Shown here: positions 6,821 to 10,194 of the stretch, one piece after another
Position numbering within the stretch: the stretch's first letter is position 1
Layout of the letters: each line of letters starts with the position of its first letter
NCBI GenBank assembly: GCA_023132995.1
Contig: JAGLXI010000201.1
Location: 1 to 10,194 of the forward strand
Reading direction: 5' to 3'
Length of the DNA: 10,194 nt
Origin: Candidatus Zixiibacteriota bacterium
GTDB lineage: Bacteria > Zixibacteria > MSB-5A5 > GN15 > FEB-12
Translations under genes and position numbers: made by a program
Notes under the pieces: model-generated
The model's input: the letters and a program-made list of their open reading frames with translations, nothing else
Database searches by the model: none
What the model was told of the DNA's origin: nothing

Positions 6821-7297
6821 TCATCCGAAAGCCCCACCCTGGCCGATACTGCTCAGGCCGATAATGATCAGATGCGTGGCAACGTTGGCCTGCACCCCGG
6901 CGATCACGTCATCCATGGTTACTCCCCATCCGCCGGGGAGTCTCTCCGCCTGTGTTGCCGGCGGCAACTTTATCACGTCAAATCCGCGGAAGGCCACGAA
7001 AGCAACAGCGTAGTTTGTCAAGGAGTACGGTACCAGGATCAGCGCGATAAACATGCCGACCCATTCGTCGATCACGATTTTCCGGGCGTCGTGGCCATAA
7101 ATCTGCTCCGCCCGGCCGGATGCCCACACGGACAGTACAAGAGCGCCGAGGGCGATCCCGGTCAACAGCGCCTGGTTGCCTCCGACAAGGAAATAGGCCA
7201 GCAGCCAGGCCGGAATCGTTCCCCAAGTGCCGGGAAACGGGCGGCCGTAGCCGGAATAGAAACCGGTGGCAATGATTTTCACGAGGGCATTTTTCAT
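6821..7297 (-). CDS. pgpA: Phosphatidylglycerophosphatase A
   Basis: This 158-residue inner-membrane phosphatase removes the phosphate from phosphatidylglycerophosphate, giving phosphatidylglycerol, the step directly after PgsA. Family motifs are YGRPFPGTWGT (17-27), the acidic segment DARKIVIDEWVG (70-81), FRGFDVIKLPP (103-113) and GGWGVTMDDVIAGV (122-135). Hydrophobic segments around 30-60 and 80-103 and a C-terminal stretch around 136-150 fit the family's membrane topology. The third motif usually reads FDxxKPxP, but here a Leu (L111) follows the Lys and Pro-Pro comes next, a small departure. The ATG at 7297 follows the pgsA stop after 10 nt, with only a weak AGGG upstream, so translation may depend on pgsA. 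The fixed order pgsA-pgpA supports both assignments. Confidence 0.95.
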   Translation of the reverse strand: MKNALVKIIATGFYSGYGRPFPGTWGTIPAWLLAYFLVGGNQALLTGIALGALVLSVWASGRAEQIYGHDARKIVIDEWVGMFIALILVPYSLTNYAVAFVAFRGFDVIKLPPATQAERLPGGWGVTMDDVIAGVQANVATHLIIIGLSSIGQGGAFG

Positions 7298-7307
7298 GAT
7301 ACTAACC

Positions 7308-7895
7308 CTATTTTAACACCGTCTTTATCATGAAGAAATACTTAATAATGTAGTCCACGCCGGTCCAGATCGTAATCACCGCCGCTATCCAGACCAGCAG
7401 ATTGCAATAGAGGTAATGATCAAACTCAAGCAGTTGCCGGGCAGGGCTGCCGAAATACTCCAACGCCGTAACCAGGCTGACGTACGCGATTATCAGTCCA
7501 ACAACACTGAACTGCAGAAATGTCTTCACCTTGGCCCACCACGATGGAGGGATCAGAACGCCGCGGTAGGCGGCCAGCAGGCGAAGACCGGTGACGGCAA
7601 ACTCGCGGCCGATTATCAGCATTACCGGCAGGGGTGAGACATATCGCAGGGCGATAAACGACACCAAGGCGCACGAAACCAGGATCTTGTCGGCCAGGGG
7701 ATCCATGAATTTGCCGAATCCGGTGACGATGCCGTACTTGCGCGCATAATATCCGTCGGCGAGATCGGTCAGGGATGCTACGGTGAAAAGGATCAGGGCG
7801 ATCATTCGCATATAGAAGTTCTCAAACAGGAAGAAGTACATGAAAACCGGCGCGATGATTACTCGCAGGAGGGTGAGTTTATTGGGCATATTCAT
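7308..7895 (-). CDS. pgsA: CDP-diacylglycerol--glycerol-3-phosphate 3-phosphatidyltransferase
   Basis: This integral membrane enzyme of 195 residues makes phosphatidylglycerophosphate from CDP-diacylglycerol and glycerol-3-phosphate, the committed step to phosphatidylglycerol and cardiolipin. The complete CDP-alcohol phosphotransferase signature D-x2-DG-x2-AR-x8-G-x3-D-x3-D is present: D44, D47-G48, A51-R52, G61, D65 and D69. MNMPNKLTLLR at the N-terminus and IGREFAVTGLRLLA further on are typical PgsA segments. Several hydrophobic helices follow. The frame is open upstream to about 8027, but that extension is hydrophilic and unlike the family, so ATG 7895 is chosen; a second ATG is at 7889. 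Neither has a clear Shine-Dalgarno sequence. A good promoter ends just before the start, so translation may begin near the transcript 5' end. It is the first gene of the leftward operon. Confidence 0.95.
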   Translation of the reverse strand: MNMPNKLTLLRVIIAPVFMYFFLFENFYMRMIALILFTVASLTDLADGYYARKYGIVTGFGKFMDPLADKILVSCALVSFIALRYVSPLPVMLIIGREFAVTGLRLLAAYRGVLIPPSWWAKVKTFLQFSVVGLIIAYVSLVTALEYFGSPARQLLEFDHYLYCNLLVWIAAVITIWTGVDYIIKYFFMIKTVLK

Positions 7896-7904
7896 CAGAG
7901 CGTC

Positions 7905-7933
7905 AATGTACGGTCGACGTCCGATGCTGTCAA
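7905..7933 (-). promoter_or_regulatory. Sigma70-like promoter for the pgsA-pgpA-cinA-thpR operon
   Basis: On the minus strand a perfect TTGACA (complement of 7928-7933) is separated by 17 bp from TACATT (complement of 7905-7910; 4/6 to TATAAT). Transcription would begin near 7898, only a few bases before ATG 7895. The resulting mRNA would be leaderless or nearly so, which agrees with the absent Shine-Dalgarno sequence. If the promoter is chance, the real start lies further upstream in the long gap. Confidence 0.5.
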
Positions 7934-8314
7934 CCCGGCAAAGGCGGTGGGGTGGACTTCCCCCTTGCCAGCGCTCATCGGCCGGGAGTAGGATATCACC
8001 TGTTGTCCAGCTTGAGATTGACGACACACTTGATCGAGATTATGATGTTATTCACTTAGGGACATGCGTTATCAAGATCAAAAAGACCGTTCAGTGCCCC
8101 TCGACTTCGACCAACTGCGCCAGCCCGAATAAATCTGCCGCGGAGCAGCCAACTGGTTTTACGGCTGACACTACGCCCGGGCGGTGACAAAACTATCCGC
8201 GGTCAGAATGCACTGGAGGTTGCTGATAAGACGGGCCATCATACCCGGAGACCGGATGCGCGTAGAGTTACGGACTCATCATACCCGTGAGGTAGGAACG
8301 CCCCGTAGCCCAAT
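7934..8314. other. Non-coding stretch upstream of pgsA; no gene supported
   Basis: I find no protein gene, tRNA or known RNA here. Short frames on both strands lack family features and ribosome binding sites. An 11-bp direct repeat CATCATACCCG occurs at 8237-8247 and 8277-8287, 40 bp apart. The rest is mixed sequence that could be leader or spacer between the small RNA candidate terminator and the pgsA promoter. Confidence 0.5.
8237..8287. repeat. Short direct repeat CATCATACCCG, two copies
   Basis: Identical 11-mers at 8237-8247 and 8277-8287 start 40 bp apart, close to four helical turns. They lie in the gap between the pgsA promoter and the minus-strand terminator. The spacing would suit a dimeric DNA-binding protein, but two copies of an 11-mer can also be leftover duplication. 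Confidence 0.4.
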
Positions 8315-8347
8315 AAAAAACCCAAGCAGGTGCGCTTCCTGCCTGGG
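8315..8347 (-). terminator. Rho-independent terminator on minus strand
   Basis: On the minus strand CCCAGGCAGG (complement of 8338-8347) pairs with CCTGCTTGGG (complement of 8321-8330). This is a 10-bp stem with one G-U pair and a 7-nt loop, followed directly by six T (complement of 8315-8320). On the plus strand the G-U becomes a C-A mismatch and no T-run follows, so it points leftward. No protein gene ends upstream of it, implying a non-coding transcript. Confidence 0.8.
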
Positions 8348-8394
8348 CGGACGATATTAGGTAATCCACAGAAAGAGTAACACTTTCCGATTGC
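8315..8394 (-). ncRNA. Candidate small RNA (~80 nt) between a promoter and a terminator
   Basis: A promoter-like pair on the minus strand (8401-8428) would start transcription near 8394, and a clear intrinsic terminator ends it at about 8315. The ~80-nt product has an unstructured-looking 5' half (about 45 nt) and a strong terminal hairpin, the common build of bacterial regulatory RNAs. A short GTG-started frame of eight codons (roughly 8382-8356) is possible but its ribosome binding site is too close to be convincing. No known RNA family is recognised. The next gene on this strand, pgsA, starts about 420 nt further on and has its own promoter. The RNA could also be a terminated leader. Confidence 0.4.
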
Positions 8395-8400
8395 AGTATA

Positions 8401-8428
8401 AATCTAACACAAACTGTCGCTTTGTCAA
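8401..8428 (-). promoter_or_regulatory. Sigma70-like promoter for the minus-strand small RNA candidate
   Basis: Minus-strand TTGACA (complement of 8423-8428, perfect) is followed after 16 bp by TAGATT (complement of 8401-8406; 4/6). It lies about 55 nt before the terminator stem. The pairing of a perfect -35 with a nearby terminator and no gene between is what suggests a small RNA. Confidence 0.45.
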
Positions 8429-8583
8429 GGGAAAAATGCCCCTTTGTGCAATAATTCTGCGCCCTTAGGACATCAAGCGGCGAGGGGGGCGCGCGCCATC
8501 CCCATGGTGGTCGGCCAGTCCGGTATCCATAAAGCGTATTGAATGGAGACCTTGAGCAACTTTGCGAGGGCGTCGGGCGGAGT

Positions 8584-8617
8584 TTTTCCACAGATCGTGT
8601 GGGGAAGCTGTGGAGCA
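8584..8617. other. Cluster of DnaA-box-like nonamers
   Basis: Three nonamers lie within 34 bp. TTTTCCACA (8584-8592) is 8/9 to TTATCCACA. TGTGGGGAA (8598-8606) and TGTGGAGCA (8609-8617) are inverted, each with two mismatches. A fourth, TAATCCACA (8362-8370), is 8/9. CTTGTTGAA follows the cluster at 8618-8626, and nearby are repeated TCAACAAG/GTTGACAAG words. This resembles origin-type DnaA regions, but DnaA boxes also occur upstream of nrd genes as regulatory sites. No dnaA, dnaN or gyrB is in the window. Confidence 0.35.
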
Positions 8618-8855
8618 CTTGTTGAATACCGCACAAGTCGCACCAAGTCAACAAGTTACCAGAAACCGGGGTGTTGACAAGTATTGACTGCCGAGGTTTA
8701 ACAAACAAACCGGCCCTTATTCTCCTTGTTGTCAACGCCTTACATTCATTGATTTCTTGTTCTGTAAGAGCATTCAAGGTCGACCAGATTTATGTTAATC
8801 ACCATCGTGCGCATAGTACGCTGATCGGCAAGAGAATAGGAGATTGTCAAATAAA

Positions 8856-8871
8856 ACACAATTTTTAGTAG
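8856..8871 (+). promoter_or_regulatory. NrdR box, distal (weaker) copy
   Basis: ACACAATTTTTAGTAG fits the NrdR consensus acaCwAtATaTwGtgt at 12 of 16 positions, including the conserved left half ACACAAT and the G of the right half. It starts exactly 31 bp before the stronger box, the spacing known for paired NrdR sites. Its identification depends on that pairing. Confidence 0.65.
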
Positions 8872-8886
8872 GGGGCAACCCTGAAG

Positions 8887-8902
8887 ACACAATATCTTGT
8901 GT
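8887..8902 (+). promoter_or_regulatory. NrdR box, proximal (strong) copy
   Basis: ACACAATATCTTGTGT matches the NrdR consensus acaCwAtATaTwGtgt at 15 of 16 positions and is nearly palindromic (GACACAA/TTGTGTC, 8886-8892 and 8897-8903). NrdR is an ATP-cone, zinc-ribbon repressor that shuts off ribonucleotide reductase genes when dATP is high. The gene downstream is a ribonucleotide reductase, which makes the assignment convincing. No clean -10/-35 pair could be placed, though TTGTCA (8844-8849) is a possible -35. Confidence 0.85.
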
Positions 8903-8995
8903 CCGCTTTTCGCTGGACGCGACCGGATAAAGCGACAGTGGAAACCACTGATGACAATGATCAGGGTCTTGGAGTAACAGGAAGCAGAAGCGAGT

Positions 8996-9157
8996 GATTG
9001 CAGTGTAAGGGAAAGTTGCTTGGGATTGTGCGCTTTATATTCTGCGAAGGACGGCAGTGATAGAGGAGTAGACAGGGATTGCCTGCTCTACAACATGCAA
9101 AGGACGGCAGTGACGAATAAACAGCCGGGGATTGAATACTATACATCATGCAAAGGA
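8996..9157 (+). repeat. Imperfect 53-nt tandem repeat, about three units
   Basis: Two sequence blocks recur with an exact 53-nt period. GGGATTG is at 9022-9028, 9075-9081 and 9128-9134. GGACGGCAGTGA is at 9049-9060 and 9102-9113, with a degenerate GGATAGCA at 9155. ATGCAAA precedes the second and third GGA blocks. The units at 9049-9101 and 9102-9154 agree at about 39 of 53 positions by hand alignment, and the unit at 8996-9048 is more diverged. The unit at 9049 contains a hairpin: GTAGACAGG (9068-9076), loop GATTG, CCTGCTCTAC (9082-9091) with one bulged C. Confidence 0.65.
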
Positions 9158-9191
9158 TAGCACTCTCCCGGCCGGCTTTTCCATATAGTAC

Positions 9192-9197
9192 AGGAGG
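9192..9197 (+). promoter_or_regulatory. Perfect Shine-Dalgarno AGGAGG deciding the TTG start of nrdJ
   Basis: AGGAGG lies 6 nt before TTG 9204. An in-frame TAG at 9186-9188 rules out any further upstream start, and the next in-frame ATG falls deep in the conserved domain. Confidence 0.85.
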
Positions 9198-9203
9198 TAT
9201 AGC

Positions 9204-10194
9204 TTGAAAATTGGACGGTATTATACGCGCGAAGGGGATTCGCCATATTCTCAAATAAGTTTTGAGAGACGCTCATCACAAATAAGAAACCCCGATGGAT
9301 CCGTCGTTTTCAAACAGGAGGACATTGAAGTACCCGAGAGCTGGTCGCAAGTGGCTGTCGATATTCTGGCTCAGAAGTATTTCCGCAAGACTGGGGTGCC
9401 CCTGACCGATGCCGACGGTCGACCGCTTCTTAACGAGAATGGTGAGCAGAAAACCGGCTGCGAGACCGATGCCCGCCAGGTGTTTCATCGCCTGGCTGAG
9501 TGCTGGCGACAGTGGGGTGATAAGCACCGGTACTTTGACGGTGAGGCCGACTCTCAGGCTTTCTACGATGAGTTGTGCTACATGCTGGCGGACCAGATCG
9601 CCGCCCCCAATTCACCGCAATGGTTCAATACCGGGCTGCACACCGCCTACGGTATCGCCGGGCCGTCCAACGGGCACCACTATGTGGATCCGTCGACGCA
9701 GGTGCTGACGCGAGCGACCAACGCCTACGAGCATCCGCAACCGCACGCCTGTTTCATTCAGTCAGTGAGTGATGATCTGGTCAACGACGGCGGCATCATG
9801 GACCTGTGGGTACGAGAGGCTCGTCTATTCAAGTACGGTTCCGGCACCGGTACCAATTTCTCCGCTCTTCGCGGTTTCGGCGAGCCGCTTTCCGGGGGCG
9901 GGAACTCGTCCGGCCTGATGTCGTTTCTGCGCATCGGTGATCGGGCGGCAGGGGCGATAAAATCCGGCGGCACCACCCGGCGCGCGGCCAAGATGGTCTG
10001 TCTTGACCTCGACCATCCCGACATCGCCGAGTTCATCGACTGGAAAATGGTCGAGGAACAGAAAGTAGCCGCAATGGTGGCCGGCTCGACCATGATACGG
10101 CAGCAACTCAAGGAGATCTTCAAGGCTGCCCGGCTCCCGAGTGACAACGGTGACACGGCTGTAGAAATTGATCCCACCAAAAATAAGGTACTTG
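9204..10194 (+). CDS. nrdJ: Vitamin B12-dependent (class II) ribonucleoside-diphosphate reductase, 3'-truncated
   Basis: The frame starts with TTG at 9204 and stays open to the window end, giving 330 complete codons. The enzyme uses adenosylcobalamin to make the radical that reduces ribonucleotides to deoxyribonucleotides, independently of oxygen. The N-terminal segment SWSQVAVDILAQKYFRKTGVP is typical of the long NrdJ type. Further motifs are NSPQWFNTG (136-144), HACFIQSVSDD with C183 as the likely first cysteine of the redox pair, KYGSGTGTNFS (210-220) and SGGTTRRAAKM (254-264, phosphate/substrate region). The expected full length is about 900 residues or more. The catalytic Cys/Glu loop, the second redox Cys and the C-terminal zinc-ribbon part lie beyond the window. 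No ATP-cone is seen at the N-terminus. Two NrdR boxes and a long repeat-bearing leader precede it, indicating dNTP-responsive repression. Confidence 0.96.
   Translation, partial: MKIGRYYTREGDSPYSQISFERRSSQIRNPDGSVVFKQEDIEVPESWSQVAVDILAQKYFRKTGVPLTDADGRPLLNENGEQKTGCETDARQVFHRLAECWRQWGDKHRYFDGEADSQAFYDELCYMLADQIAAPNSPQWFNTGLHTAYGIAGPSNGHHYVDPSTQVLTRATNAYEHPQPHACFIQSVSDDLVNDGGIMDLWVREARLFKYGSGTGTNFSALRGFGEPLSGGGNSSGLMSFLRIGDRAAGAIKSGGTTRRAAKMVCLDLDHPDIAEFIDWKMVEEQKVAAMVAGSTMIRQQLKEIFKAARLPSDNGDTAVEIDPTKNKVL

Larger units (their letters stand above)
8903..9203 (+). other. GGA-rich, repeat-containing untranslated leader of nrdJ
   Basis: About 300 nt separate the NrdR boxes from the nrdJ start and contain no supported coding frame. 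By hand count there are 14 GGA triplets on the plus strand (starting at 8915, 8925, 8940, 8971, 8980, 9010, 9023, 9049, 9065, 9076, 9102, 9129, 9155 and 9193). About five would be expected by chance. A CAGTG-type hairpin lies at 8936-8950 (CAGTGGAAACCACTG). One repeat unit folds into a good hairpin with GGA at its top (9068-9091). Near the end AGCCGG (9123-9128) can pair with CCGGCT (9172-9177), followed by TTTT. I do not find cobalamin riboswitch motifs. The function is unknown. Confidence 0.45.

Noticed and set aside
6758..7333. 191-residue plus-strand frame across cinA and pgpA
   Set aside because: It overlaps two confidently assigned genes on the other strand and crosses their junction without any domain.
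7896..8027. 44-residue N-terminal extension of pgsA
   Set aside because: The extension is hydrophilic and unlike PgsA, which typically begins with the MPNKLT-type segment. A good promoter lies inside the extension, which favours the start at 7895.
8095..8130. tRNA-like D-arm (minus-strand GCGCAGTTGGT)
   Set aside because: No matching acceptor stem, anticodon arm or GGTTCRA T-loop could be placed around it.
8268..8777. 169-residue open frame on the minus strand inside the pgsA-nrdJ gap
   Set aside because: The translation has no recognisable domain and is rich in Ser/Arg/Cys/Trp in an unpatterned way. It has no ribosome binding site and runs through the promoter, the terminator and DnaA-like boxes. 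It looks like a chance frame.
8996..9157. CRISPR array
   Set aside because: Periodic blocks at 53 nt suggested repeats and spacers. But each unit has two conserved blocks separated by diverged sequence, the copies are imperfect, there are only about three, and no cas genes are present.
8903..9203. Cobalamin riboswitch upstream of nrdJ
   Set aside because: B12-dependent reductases often have one. I could not find the B12 box GCCACTG, the CCGCAACTGT segment or the GGAGACC-type 3' motif in the leader on the plus strand. ACCACTG at 8945-8951 is explained by a simple local hairpin.

Overview
The window is a bacterial chromosomal segment of moderately high GC content with compact, mostly housekeeping genes. 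Gene content (YggS next to a DivIVA-domain protein, a trimeric-type purine nucleoside phosphorylase, a pgsA-pgpA-cinA-thpR cluster, and a long-form adenosylcobalamin-dependent ribonucleotide reductase) points to an uncultured, probably environmental bacterium. A phylum of the Zixibacteria/FCB type is my guess from gene order and cannot be proven here. No prophage, transposase, CRISPR array, tRNA or rRNA was seen.

Layout. Positions 1-993 hold the 3' part of an unrecognised gene, followed by a small unrecognised gene (1039-1278) started by TTG. A 94-nt segment able to fold into a closed multi-hairpin structure (1278-1370) precedes yggS (1437-2144). Next come a DivIVA-domain gene with a long acidic tail (2313-3434), a near-perfect intrinsic terminator (3458-3495), a sigma70-like promoter (3497-3524), purine nucleoside phosphorylase (3570-4400) and, overlapping its stop codon, a small three-helix membrane protein (4400-4837). 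A degenerate hairpin repeat lies in the convergent gap. On the minus strand, pgsA (from 7895), pgpA, cinA and thpR (to 4992) form a tight operon with gaps of 10 and 15 nt and a 4-nt overlap. A promoter lies directly before pgsA.

The most interesting part is the roughly 1.3 kb without a convincing protein gene between pgsA and nrdJ (7896-9203). Reading right to left on the minus strand it contains a candidate ~80-nt small RNA (promoter 8401-8428, terminator 8315-8347). It also has a tight cluster of DnaA-box-like nonamers (8584-8617). Two NrdR-type boxes lie exactly 31 bp apart (8856-8871 and 8887-8902). They are followed by a ~300-nt leader that is rich in GGA triplets and built partly from an imperfect 53-nt tandem repeat. 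The leader ends in a perfect AGGAGG ribosome binding site and the TTG start of nrdJ (9204 to the window end). The nrdJ frame has no stop in the window.

How the pieces fit: nrdJ supplies deoxyribonucleotides, and the tandem NrdR boxes imply classical ATP/dATP-sensing repression of it. The DnaA-like cluster upstream could add replication-linked control or be part of an origin. The GGA-rich repeat leader is an unexplained element that may act post-transcriptionally. The leftward operon makes phosphatidylglycerol (PgsA then PgpA) and carries the CinA and ThpR genes often found with them. The rightward genes on the left half cover PLP homeostasis, a polar/division coiled-coil protein and purine salvage.
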